Assembly (NCBI GenBank): GCA_965277855.1 | Contig: OZ255847.1 | Location: 4,464,001 to 4,528,000 of the forward strand | Direction of reading: 5' to 3' | DNA length: 64,000 nucleotides | From: Bog-105 sp965277855 | GTDB taxonomy: Bacteria > Acidobacteriota > Terriglobia > Bryobacterales > Bryobacteraceae | Shown: in pieces, positions 26,801 to 36,582 of the stretch | Layout of the letters: the number at the start of each line of letters is the position of its first letter | How positions within the stretch are numbered: the first letter of the stretch is position 1 | Program-made: the position numbers and the translations under genes | Notes under the pieces: generated by a model | The model's database searches: none | Seen by the model: the letters and a program-made list of their open reading frames with translations, nothing else | Told to the model about the DNA's origin: nothing

Positions 26801-27257
26801 TAATCGAAACGTTGGTACAACAGCGAGCGCTTTCACGAACAGCGCGGGCGATACTGTCGCGTACCTGGCAGCGGATCCGACCGCCATGTTCATTACAGCT
26901 CCCAAGGGAACACTGCCGAATGGCGGCCGAAGTCTCCTGAACTTGAATCCGATCGACGATATCGATCTGACTTTGCTCAAACGGATCGCGATCACCGAAC
27001 GCTTCAAATTGGAGTTCTCTGCTCGTGCCGTAAACATCTTCAATCATCCTCAATATACGGGCGGGTACCTGAACGATGTGGCTGCGTTTGGCCCGCCAGG
27101 AGTCGTGGGAGGCGGGGCCGGCTATCAACAGGGCACGACGGCAGGAAATTTGGCGCGAACCGCCATTGAACCCGGCTCGTCGACCTTCCAACAGTGGAGC
27201 CAGGCGTTCTCAAGCAATCCGCGGACGCTGCAACTGGCGCTCAAACTGATCTTCTAG
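23859..27257 (+). CDS. TonB-dependent receptor, Oar-like, with carboxypeptidase-regulatory-like N-terminal domain
   Basis: Outer-membrane receptor of about 1132 aa from the ATG at 23859 (MKYLHVLKSL). A signal peptide is followed by a carboxypeptidase regulatory-like/CNA-B-like domain (ITGTVYDPAGATVPDAGI, about residues 35-115). A plug follows with GGQRPTNNSFSIEGIDNND and VVKSGSNQFHGMAYEYFNNRN. The long barrel carries LNLGVRYEYL and VFETRYLGTRG and ends in LQLALKLIF, a C-terminal aromatic residue for barrel assembly. Large families of such receptors are characteristic of Acidobacteria and are thought to import oligosaccharides or peptides. No SusD partner is adjacent. It is divergent from the AraC regulator. 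Confidence 0.93.
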   Translation: MKYLHVLKSLELHCWPALAALAVLGLPLLGQLTSGNITGTVYDPAGATVPDAGIVAHNQSTGVDTATKATSAGDYRFENLPIGTYTIAVTAPGFVKAALANVNVALNQTVTANVKLALGQTSTRVEVTEAAAPINTTTAQIQTTYDAKQMSDLAAASTGSGVINLALLNAGVTTSGGAGYGTGPSVGGQRPTNNSFSIEGIDNNDLAVTGPVVSVPNDAVAEFSVLQNQFSPDFGHSSGGQFNEVVKSGSNQFHGMAYEYFNNRNLEAADNLNAVQGNPLHPRSDSNRFGGNFGGPIKRNKLFFFGDYEYNPAGGVSSAAYYAPTAAGYATLASLPGINQTNLTEFKKYLGAAPIPAAPSTLPNGSPIAVAPGPGSNESLQTGVFAPGGTGALTIPAGLISSSLPSFVNSEFGVGSIDYNISEKDSLRGRFILNRAGVIDTTGYPSVFFGITPVNAYLATLSEYHTFTPTLINEFRFGYNRLNATTPVFGNQSFPGLDAFPNIDVLEMNAAYGPDSGAPQYRIQNLYHLTDNVTWTKGNHSLKFGFDGWTAISPSHFIQRSRGDYEWTYLSDYLYDTNPDAIAQRALGNTTYYQNQQLAGAYANDNWKITPNLTLNLGVRYEYLTVPLGETTQSLNASASVPGLIVFKSPSAQTTNFMPRVGLAYSPGTSGKTSIRAGFGLTYDVLYDNLGISSSPPQLSSTVDVTGLNATGFLANGGIPPNASVAVPEGAAARAATSSFIPNQRRPEAYNWNFGIQRQFAGNYVFETRYLGTRGLFLPMQSQLNRQPVVNALNALPVFSSMPSAATLNSLSSNLTNLQAAFDNGGFLVPAYANAGFTGLITAFTPQGNSIYHGWANQLSRRFSNGLQFQGSYTWSHNIDDSTDALSSTVLAPRRPMDSQNLRIERASSLLDYRNRIVLQMIYDLPYLKNRNWWLKNIVGNWEIAPVYTYQSGQHVTPQSGVDSNLNGDSAPDRVMVNSAGNRNVGTTASAFTNSAGDTVAYLAADPTAMFITAPKGTLPNGGRSLLNLNPIDDIDLTLLKRIAITERFKLEFSARAVNIFNHPQYTGGYLNDVAAFGPPGVVGGGAGYQQGTTAGNLARTAIEPGSSTFQQWSQAFSSNPRTLQLALKLIF

Positions 27258-27483
27258 TGAGTAGCTAATTTACTTCTTGAAGGAGGGTAGATATATTCAT
27301 CGCACAATCGTCTGCAAGTCAATCAGCAAGGCGAATGGACGGAAATCACCGGCACGAGTTTCGGCTCGTCGCCTCCGCGCAGCTCGGTTTCGATGACACG
27401 GCAAATACAGCCGCTTCGTGTTGACCGGACCGTATTCGAATTGGCCGGAAGCCTCCGGCCGTGTGTGGTCGATTGTTGCCTAA
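27258..27483. other. intergenic sequence, no intact gene
   Basis: Sequence between the receptor stop and a short gene remnant. No open frame with recognisable residues and no stem-loop terminator was seen. Together with the remnant downstream it looks like decayed sequence. Confidence 0.5.
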
Positions 27484-27591
27484 ATGCAGATCGCTTTGCG
27501 GGACGATTTCGCTATTGAGCACTACGTGAATGATCCGAAAACAACCGCTGAGGAACAGCTGATTACCGAGATTCTTATTCCGACTGAGTAA
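27484..27591 (+). pseudogene. possible 3' remnant of a GyrI-like/effector-binding domain gene
   Basis: A 35-codon open frame (MQIALRDDFAIEHY, then VNDPKTTAEEQL and ITEILIPTE) ends in a block resembling the C-terminus of GyrI-like/AraC effector-binding domains, where an N-D-P-x-x-T-P-E-x-x-L-x-T-E-I-x-x-P pattern is common. A TAA directly precedes the ATG in the same frame. The upstream sequence gives no continuation in any frame I could follow. It is therefore best read as a fragment; the family call rests on one short motif. Confidence 0.3.
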
Positions 27592-27619
27592 GTCGTTTCA
27601 AAAGAGGACGCTCGCCGAT

Positions 27620-28075
27620 TTGACTGCTGCAACCTTTCTTCTCCTGAATCTGGCTCTCGCGTTCTATAACGTCGGGACGATCTGGGCGCACGAGGTTGAC
27701 ATTTTCCGCTCTTGGAGGCTGGTCGGCCCCGACGCTTTTCATCGTATCCAGACGGTCCACTGGCGCAAGCTTCCCTTTTGGGTTTTCCTGCCGGTCGGGC
27801 TTGCCTTTGCCGGTTCGATTGGCCTGGTTTGGTATCGTCCGGCCCATTCGCCAGCGTGGGCCGCGTGGTGCGCTCTTAGCTGCCAAATAGCGTCGCACGC
27901 TCTCACCGCGCTTCTGTGGGGCAGGTGGCAAGCGAAGCTGAGCAAGGACGCGCTCGGGCCCGCAAGTCCCTACCTCGCCAAGATTCTCTCCACGCATTGG
28001 ATTCGAACGCTGCTGATCAATGCGTATGCGTTCATCCTTCTCGCCTGGACCATTGAATGGTTGGCGAGGAAATGA
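27620..28075 (+). CDS. small integral membrane protein of unknown function
   Basis: The 151-aa protein has about four membrane helices (residues 1-20, 50-70, 80-100 and 128-147), with charged stretches between them: WAHEVDIFRSWRLVG, FHRIQTVHWRKLPF and GRWQAKLSKDALGP. The best start is the TTG at 27620, since the frame has no ATG upstream before a stop and an AGAGGA lies about 12 bases before it. The residue pattern, with conserved-looking His and Trp in short loops, resembles hypothetical membrane proteins of other Acidobacteria, but I cannot name a family. It lies about 130 bp upstream of dnaE. Confidence 0.68.
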   Translation: MTAATFLLLNLALAFYNVGTIWAHEVDIFRSWRLVGPDAFHRIQTVHWRKLPFWVFLPVGLAFAGSIGLVWYRPAHSPAWAAWCALSCQIASHALTALLWGRWQAKLSKDALGPASPYLAKILSTHWIRTLLINAYAFILLAWTIEWLARK

Positions 28076-28202
28076 ACCGGCCCGGACGAGCAATTTGTGC
28101 TCGCGCATGCATGTTCGCGGTGGTTGCCGCGCACACTGACGACAAGACCTGGCCTTCTTCATCGCTCCTTCGCGCCAGCCGTTACACTAAAAATTGCCCC
28201 AA

Positions 28203-31667
<3,465 letters not shown>

Positions 31668-31670
31668 GCC

Positions 31671-32552
31671 ATGGCCGAAAACGAAATAGAACCGCTCGCG
31701 CCATTGCCTGATATGGAAGAGGTGTCCAGGCCGCCGCAAGCCACCAACCCGAGCTGGCAGCGGGTTCAGCTGGCGCGCCATCCCAAGCGTCCTCACTCAC
31801 GCGACTACATTCAAGGGCTTACCACCGGCTTTGAAGAGTTGCACGGCGACCGGCTTTTTGGCGACGACCCTTCCATCCTGGCCGGCATGGCGTTTTTCGA
31901 CGGCAAGCCCATCATGATTGTCGGCCAGCAAAAAGGCCGCGACACGAAAGAAAAACTCCTGCGGAATTTCGGCATGCCTAAGCCCGAGGGGTATCGCAAA
32001 GCCCTGCGCGTGATGCAACTCGCCGCCAAATTTAAACGCCCCATTATTACTTTCGTCGATACCCCGGGGGCCTATCCGGGCATCGACGCCGAGGAGCGCG
32101 GACAAGCCGAAGCCATCGCCTACAATCTGCGGGAGATGTCCCGCCTGGCCACCCCCGTTATCACCGTCGTCATTGGCGAAGGCGGCAGCGGCGGCGCTCT
32201 CGGCCTGGGCGTCGCCAATCGCGTCTACATGCTGGAGAATGCCTATTACAGCGTGATCTCTCCGGAAAGCTGCGCCGCCATCATCTATCGCGATTCGGGC
32301 AAAGCTCCCGAAGCCGCTGCCGCGCTTTGCATGACCGCGAACGACCTGCTCAAGATGCAGCTTATCGATGGCATCGTACCCGAAGCTGGAGGCGGCGCGC
32401 ATCTCGAGCCTGAGGCCGCCATCGCCGCTGTCGGCAAAACTCTCACGGCGGCGCTCAGCGAGTTAGCCGGCCTGTCCACCGAGGAGCTACTCAACCAGCG
32501 CTACGAAAAATTTCGCGCTATGGGCAATTTCTTCGAAGAGGTTCTGGTCTGA
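31671..32552 (+). CDS. accA: acetyl-CoA carboxylase carboxyltransferase subunit alpha
   Basis: Alpha half of the carboxyltransferase that makes malonyl-CoA for fatty-acid synthesis. The 293-aa protein is slightly shorter than E. coli AccA (319) because its N-terminus is short. Diagnostic stretches are RPHSRDYIQGLTTGFEELHG, GQQKGRDTKEKLLRNFGMPK, FVDTPGAYPGIDAEERGQ, the oxyanion loop GEGGSGGALGLGVANRV and YSVISPESCAAIIYRD. The partner accD is not in the window. The start is 3 bp after the dnaE stop, and the stop overlaps the small gene that follows as CTGA, so the three are probably one transcript. Confidence 0.97.
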   Translation: MAENEIEPLAPLPDMEEVSRPPQATNPSWQRVQLARHPKRPHSRDYIQGLTTGFEELHGDRLFGDDPSILAGMAFFDGKPIMIVGQQKGRDTKEKLLRNFGMPKPEGYRKALRVMQLAAKFKRPIITFVDTPGAYPGIDAEERGQAEAIAYNLREMSRLATPVITVVIGEGGSGGALGLGVANRVYMLENAYYSVISPESCAAIIYRDSGKAPEAAAALCMTANDLLKMQLIDGIVPEAGGGAHLEPEAAIAAVGKTLTAALSELAGLSTEELLNQRYEKFRAMGNFFEEVLV

Positions 32553-32827
32553 AACTCGGTTTTCTGGTCGCTCTTTTTGTCGTTGGTTTCCTGGCCCTCA
32601 TCGCGTATTCGACACTCAACGGTCGCCGCTATCGCGTCCACGTCTGCATGACTTTCAATGGCAATTCGGCCTGCAAAACGGTTTCCGCTAAAAGCGAGCA
32701 GGGCGCTCTTCGATCCGCCGCCGAGAATGCCTGCGCCGATATCGCTTCCGGCGTTACAGACTCGATCAAATGCGAAAAAGCAGACCCGCAAAGTGTCGAA
32801 TGGCTGCAACGCCCTACCGCCAAGTGA
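32549..32827 (+). CDS. small membrane-anchored protein with four cysteines, apparent CTG start
   Basis: A 92-codon frame starts at a CTG that overlaps the accA stop (CTGA) and has no ATG, GTG or TTG at a sensible upstream position. The product would be one N-terminal membrane helix (GFLVALFVVGFLALIAYSTL) followed by an exported domain. Four cysteines are spread over that domain, in YRVHVCMTFNGNSACKT, RSAAENACADIASGVTDSIK and KCEKADPQSVEWL. The regular pattern and clean amino-acid composition argue that it is real. I recall similar unnamed acidobacterial proteins, but this needs a database check. A rarer initiation codon, or a start at a later codon, must be considered. Confidence 0.62.
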   Translation: MKLGFLVALFVVGFLALIAYSTLNGRRYRVHVCMTFNGNSACKTVSAKSEQGALRSAAENACADIASGVTDSIKCEKADPQSVEWLQRPTAK

Positions 32828-32940
32828 CTCTGTTTTTACCGAGTTATTACCGTTTAACAGCCATTTTTGGCCCTAAAGAGCCGTTTCCCAGGGTATTTTG
32901 GGGCAGTTTAGCGGCCAAAATCGGACAAAATTCCTGCAAC

Positions 32941-33428
32941 GAGGACAGCCAGCTTGAGCGCAAGTCTGAAAATTTGAGGAACGAAGCCAGTTTACTGTTC
33001 GCCTTAGTTATGCCGGGGAAGAGGCGGCCGGGGGCGGGTTGCGTTTTTGAGGAGCGAGGCCAGCTTGCATGAGCAAGAAAGTCTGGGTTCGCGTCCCAAG
33101 TTTGGAAATTTGAGGAACGAAGCCATTTTATTGTTCGCCCGGGAGAGGCGGTTGGCGGGTTGCGTTTTTTAAGGACGAAGCCAGCTTGCATGAGCAAGAA
33201 AGTCCGGGTTCGCGTCCCAAGTTTGGAGATTTGAGGAACGAAGCCAGCTTGTTGTTCGGCCGCCTTATGTCGGGGCGGCCTCGCGTTGCGTTTTTGAGGA
33301 ACGAAGCCAGCGTGGGTAAGAAATCCGGTTCGAGATTGGAAATTTGAGGAACGAAGCCAGTTTGCTGTTCGCCCGCCTTGTGTCCGGGGAAGAGACGGCG
33401 CGGTCCTTTTTTTGAGGAACGAAGCCAT
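32941..33428 (+). repeat. tandem array of a TTTGAGGAACGAAGCCAG repeat family (alternating A/B units)
   Basis: Eight clear copies of an 18-base core start at 32973, 33046, 33109, 33167, 33230, 33293, 33343 and 33411, with a partial copy at 32941. Copies alternate between two contexts. Type A is preceded by GGAAAT or GGAGAT and followed by a TTGTTCGCCC/CCGGGGAAGAGGCGG block. Type B is preceded by GTTGCGTTT and followed by CTTGCATGAGCAAGAAAGTC. The A+B period is about 113-136 bp over four rounds. A degenerate copy occurs at 33643-33660, followed like the 33411 copy by CAGATC. Open frames across the array merely translate the repeat and are not counted as genes. Confidence 0.85.
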
Positions 33429-33689
33429 CAGATCTTGAAAGCTCTTCAAGAGCGGCGAGCGTTTTCCGGTTGGTTTTTGGGGCGCAGACATGGTGATCAT
33501 CTGCGCGCACGGTAGCAGCGCCGGCGGACGGGTATAAGTTGACTAAGACGTAAGTGTCTGCGGGTAGGGAAGAAAATAAACTTTCGCAGTCGGAACAACA
33601 GCTTTTGGGAGGGTTCCGCCTCGCTCGGTCGCGGCTGAAGCCTTTTGTGAACGAGACCGTCAGATCGGGTGACGTCAACATCGAGGTTT
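33429..33689. other. non-coding sequence between repeat array and recombinase remnant
   Basis: No credible gene is present. It contains one degenerate copy of the array core (33643-33660), in a GCGGCTGAAGCC context. The downstream edge of the recombinase remnant cannot be placed exactly. Confidence 0.5.
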
Positions 33690-33990
33690 TTACAGGTGGC
33701 AATCGCGGTTATTCAGTCTTTTGAACGCGACAGCGGGAAGGGCTCTGATTCTTTCGCCAAGGCCTGTCGGAAGCGGGATTTCTCGCGCTCCGGCCTCGCT
33801 TCCAGACAACCAGAACATCTGCTTTGCGAAGATGGTCAAGCAGTCGCTGCAGCTCAGATCGATTCCAGCGTCCCCGATGACCTTCTCGCGAAAGATTCGC
33901 TCGCAGCAGCCTGCTTCAGAGCGATGTCCTGTGCTGTCTGGCTTGATCGTTGGTCGAAACGGGTGCGTAGCCGATTAGCTTGGTTGCAGA
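33690..33990 (-). pseudogene. decayed serine recombinase/resolvase
   Basis: Reading the minus strand from about 33985, three frames must be joined to follow a resolvase-family N-terminal domain. The order is LIGYAPVSTNDQA (normally GYARVSTxDQ), then ALKQA, then CERIFREKVIG, then RWNRSELQRLLDHLRKADVL and VVWKR. These are the catalytic-serine motif region, the CERIF-EKVSG block and the RPEL...LRKGDxLVVWKLDRLAR block of Tn3-type resolvases and invertases. The arginine after YA, important for catalysis, reads Pro, and at least two indels break the frame. Weak similarity continues to about 33690. The 107-aa open frame 33854-34177 running across it is therefore not a real gene. This is a relic of a mobile element next to the repeat array. 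Confidence 0.7.
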
Positions 33991-34173
33991 AAGACATCGC
34001 CACTGGAACGCTTTTGTGCAACTCGGATAGCCCGAATTTGAGCCGGTCTGGAAGTTGTTCCGTAAACGCTGGTTTAGGCACGTGTGCAATCCGACAGTAG
34101 CCGTCGTACTCCATCAGCTCCGGCACGGTTCTGGTTTTCGCCGCCCAAGCCGCAGCTTTATCGATTGAGGTAA

Positions 34174-34749
34174 TCAAAAGCTGCGTAAGAGAAAGTCTCT
34201 TGCGCTTGCCAACACCTTTTCTTGCGCCCCGCCATCAGGCAGTATGCGCGCAATTTCAACGGCTCCGATCATGGTTGAAAAGATGACAAAGAAAGCGCGC
34301 TCTTTGTCGGCTGCACGGCGGCCCGGCATGTACAGCACCATGCGATTCTTGTAGTTCAGGAGCTCGGCAAATATCAGACGCTGCATCGCCTTGCCGGCGC
34401 GCGCCAACTCGGGAGCGAGAGCCGGCAGCGGGCAACCGCGCTCGATGTGATCGCAATATTCCATGCTCAGGTAGGTTTTCACAATCGCCTTCCACGGCGC
34501 CTCAGGGTACGACTGTTCCGCGGCACCAACCAGCGTCTTGATGATGTCGCGGAAAGCCTCGCGCAACGACTCCAGGAGCAGCTCATCTTTGCTCGGGAAG
34601 TGCTTGTAAAAGCCGCCGTGCGTCAGACCAGTGTCGCGCATCACGGCGGCAACTGCTGCGCCGTTTAAACCCTCGGCGCGTACGCGGCGCGAGGCGTCTT
34701 TCACAATCTTCTGATGGACTTCGGCTTTATGTTCGGGTCCGTAACGCAT
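34174..34749 (-). CDS. TetR/AcrR-family transcriptional regulator
   Basis: The 191-aa protein starts at the ATG at 34749 (MRYGPEHKAEV); a further in-frame ATG lies nine codons upstream. The N-terminal helix-turn-helix is clear (VAAVMRDTGLTHGGFYKHFPSKDELLLES), and the C-terminal ligand domain (CDHIERGCPLPALAPELAR) resembles the TetR_C group that senses electrophiles or small aromatics. It is divergent from an NmrA-like oxidoreductase with 116 bp between the starts, and two copies of a GGAT-N10-ATCC box lie in that gap. It most likely represses itself and the oxidoreductase. Confidence 0.93.
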   Translation of the reverse strand: MRYGPEHKAEVHQKIVKDASRRVRAEGLNGAAVAAVMRDTGLTHGGFYKHFPSKDELLLESLREAFRDIIKTLVGAAEQSYPEAPWKAIVKTYLSMEYCDHIERGCPLPALAPELARAGKAMQRLIFAELLNYKNRMVLYMPGRRAADKERAFFVIFSTMIGAVEIARILPDGGAQEKVLASARDFLLRSF

Positions 34750-34760
34750 GACACATTGTA

Positions 34761-34778
34761 GGATGTCCAAGATCATCC
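34761..34778. promoter_or_regulatory. TetR operator-like box 1
   Basis: GGATGTCCAAGATCATCC, an imperfect palindrome of GGATG/CATCC arms, 12 bp upstream of the tetR start. It matches box 2 in its ends (GGAT and ATCATCC) and spacing. Confidence 0.55.
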
Positions 34779-34819
34779 AATGATGCAGCGAGTAAGAGTG
34801 GGGTCTAAGAAGTTCGAAT

Positions 34820-34847
34820 CCATAGGATTATACACATCATCCTATGG
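34820..34847. promoter_or_regulatory. TetR operator-like box 2 (perfect 8-bp inverted repeat)
   Basis: CCATAGGA-N12-TCCTATGG with perfect arms; the inner part 34825-34842 reads GGATTATACACATCATCC, matching box 1. It ends 18 bp before the start of the NmrA-like gene, just upstream of its AAAGGAG ribosome site, where a bound repressor would block transcription. Confidence 0.7.
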
Positions 34848-34865
34848 ACAAAAGGAGAACTTCAC

Positions 34866-35792
34866 ATGTCCCACCCAATTCTGATTACAGGCGCAGCCGG
34901 AGGTCAGCAGGGATCAACCGGACGCCGCGTCGCAGATCTTCTGCTCAATCAAGGCATTCCTGTTCGCGCCTTCGTCCATAAGGTCGATGCGCGATCTGAT
35001 GGTCTTCGCAAGCAAGGTGCGGAGATCGTCGAGGGTGATCTCCTCAACCCGGTTTCCGTCCAGGCGGCGATGAGAGACGTGAAGCGCGCTTACTTCACCT
35101 ATCCGGTGGCCGATGGCCTGCTTGAGGCAGTCACGATCTTCGCTGCAGGCGCTCGCTATGCCGGCCTGGAATTGGTGGTGAACAACTCGCAATTTCAGGG
35201 GACGCCCGATGATCCCGCCTTTCGCGATCTTGAACACGCGCCATCCTTCCGAAATCTGCAGCATCGCCTAGCGGATCGTATCTTCGATTGGTCGCAGATC
35301 GCGGTGGTTCATCTTCAGACCCCTCCCTATTACGAAAATGTGAGGGCTCTTGTCGCCCGAAGCGTGACCGAGCAAAATACCGCTTTCCTGCCATGGGGTA
35401 ACGGCGAAGCAATCATTCCGCTCGCCGGTGCGGAAGACGTATCCCGGGTAGCCGCAACTCTTCTGGCCAACTCCGGCGTTCCGTCCCAAAATGTATTTTC
35501 CCTGTTGAACGACACTCCCACAGTACGGGAAATTGTCCAAACTCTCAGCAGAGCGATCGGACGCCCAGTTCGCTATGTACCGATCACTGACGAGCAATGG
35601 GCCGAGGCAGTCAAGGAGCGACTCAACCCTTACGCGCTCGACCACCTAAGCCACCTTTGGCAGTACTTCCGCGAGGGTGGCGCAGGACATTACCAGGCTA
35701 TTGACACAGTCCGTCTGGTAACCGGGCGCAGGCCACAAACTCTGGAGGAGTTTTTCCGAGCGAATGCCGATTCTTTCGGCGCCGCCGCTTAA
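34866..35792 (+). CDS. NmrA-like NAD(P)-binding oxidoreductase
   Basis: The 308-aa atypical short-chain dehydrogenase/NmrA-family protein has a Rossmann N-terminus whose glycine motif reads ITGAAGGQQGSTGRRVADLL. It then shows VEGDLLNPVSVQAAM and AGLELVVNNSQF; the usual YxxxK active site is not evident, as expected for NmrA and NAD(P)H-quinone or azoreductase-like members. The C-terminal half has the domain-closing region PLAGAEDVSRVAATLL and FSLLNDTPTVREIVQTLS. An AAAGGAG ribosome site lies 9 bp before the ATG. TetR-NmrA pairs often respond to redox-active or electrophilic compounds; the substrate here is unknown. Confidence 0.88.
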   Translation: MSHPILITGAAGGQQGSTGRRVADLLLNQGIPVRAFVHKVDARSDGLRKQGAEIVEGDLLNPVSVQAAMRDVKRAYFTYPVADGLLEAVTIFAAGARYAGLELVVNNSQFQGTPDDPAFRDLEHAPSFRNLQHRLADRIFDWSQIAVVHLQTPPYYENVRALVARSVTEQNTAFLPWGNGEAIIPLAGAEDVSRVAATLLANSGVPSQNVFSLLNDTPTVREIVQTLSRAIGRPVRYVPITDEQWAEAVKERLNPYALDHLSHLWQYFREGGAGHYQAIDTVRLVTGRRPQTLEEFFRANADSFGAAA

Positions 35793-35833
35793 CCAAGTCG
35801 CTAGCTTCCGGTCACGTCAAAGGAAAGTCCATG

Positions 35834-35851
35834 CGATGACATACATCATCC
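35834..35851. promoter_or_regulatory. TetR operator-like box 3, upstream of the membrane-protein gene
   Basis: CGATGACATACATCATCC shares GAT and the ATCATCC end at the same spacing as boxes 1 and 2. It lies 20 bp upstream of the start at 35872, which suggests this gene belongs to the same regulon. Confidence 0.45.
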
Positions 35852-35871
35852 CATCACAACGCGAGGTCACA

Positions 35872-36387
35872 ATGTCTTCAGAAACAATCTTTGGAATACA
35901 GCTCGTTCTAGGATATGTTGGGTGCCTGCTTTGGTTCGGCACGTACTTTCTACCTAAGCTCAGGTCGATGGACCGATTCGAAGCACACCGTGTCATCAGT
36001 ACTGTACACAGCTTCCGCTTTTTCGGACTCGTCTTTATCCTTCCAGGCGTCGTAGGCCCCAATTTGCCGGCCGGCTTTGCTACTTTTGCCGCCTACGGGG
36101 ACTTCGCAACTGGAGTGCTGGCTCTTCTGGCGCTCCTCACAGCAAGGATTCGTCCGCTCTTTTGGTCTTTCGTCGTCGCCTTCAATCTTGTAGGAGTAGC
36201 GGACATCGCCTTCGATTACTACCACGCAATCGAGGTCGGCCTTCCAGCGCTTGCCGGGCAGTTGGGCGCAACCTACGCTATCCCGATCATCTACGTGCCG
36301 ATCCTGATGATCACGCATGCCCTCGCTTTCTATTTGTTGCTGCGCCGTCCACAGGCGTTGCGGGGCAGAGTTTCGATAACCGTATAA
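35872..36387 (+). CDS. membrane protein of unknown function
   Basis: The 171-aa hydrophobic protein has about five helices: FGIQLVLGYVGCLLWFGTYF, FRFFGLVFILPGVVG, FATGVLALLALLTA, FWSFVVAFNLVGVADIAFDYY and PIIYVPILMITHALAFYLLL. The ATG at 35872 (MSSETIF) is preferred because a GCGAGG lies just before it. An upstream ATG at 35836 would put the start codon inside operator-like box 3. I do not recognise the family. Position after the NmrA-like gene (79 bp) and the shared box suggest a role in the same response. Confidence 0.8.
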   Translation: MSSETIFGIQLVLGYVGCLLWFGTYFLPKLRSMDRFEAHRVISTVHSFRFFGLVFILPGVVGPNLPAGFATFAAYGDFATGVLALLALLTARIRPLFWSFVVAFNLVGVADIAFDYYHAIEVGLPALAGQLGATYAIPIIYVPILMITHALAFYLLLRRPQALRGRVSITV

Positions 36388-36582
36388 CTCAAGCACTTGA
36401 TCCTCGCGGATGCTGAGCAATGAGCACCAAAGGGGAATCGAACATTACAGCGGCGTCCCTCTCATGTGTGGAGTGCTGTTGTCCTCAATGGAAAGCTTTC
36501 CGCCGACGGTAGTTGTCCATGGAGTTAGCTTAGGAGAACTGAACTAAGTCCGGAAACCGCCCGTACTCCGCGCGATTGCGAT

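Noticed and set aside
27575..28162. 195-aa minus-strand frame opposite the small membrane protein
   Set aside because: Highly basic and proline-rich, without features; the plus-strand frame has proper membrane helices.
32941..33428. Possible CRISPR array
   Set aside because: The 18-base core is imperfect, its spacing varies, the sequences between copies are themselves repeated, and no cas gene is nearby.
32847..33500. 217-aa minus-strand open frame over the first repeat array
   Set aside because: It only translates the repeated core in three registers (LASFLK, WLRSSN, AGFVPQ); no independent protein features.
33854..34177. 107-aa minus-strand frame with a TTG start overlapping the tetR stop
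   Set aside because: Its second half is an out-of-frame reading of a decayed resolvase, and the first half shows no recognisable family.
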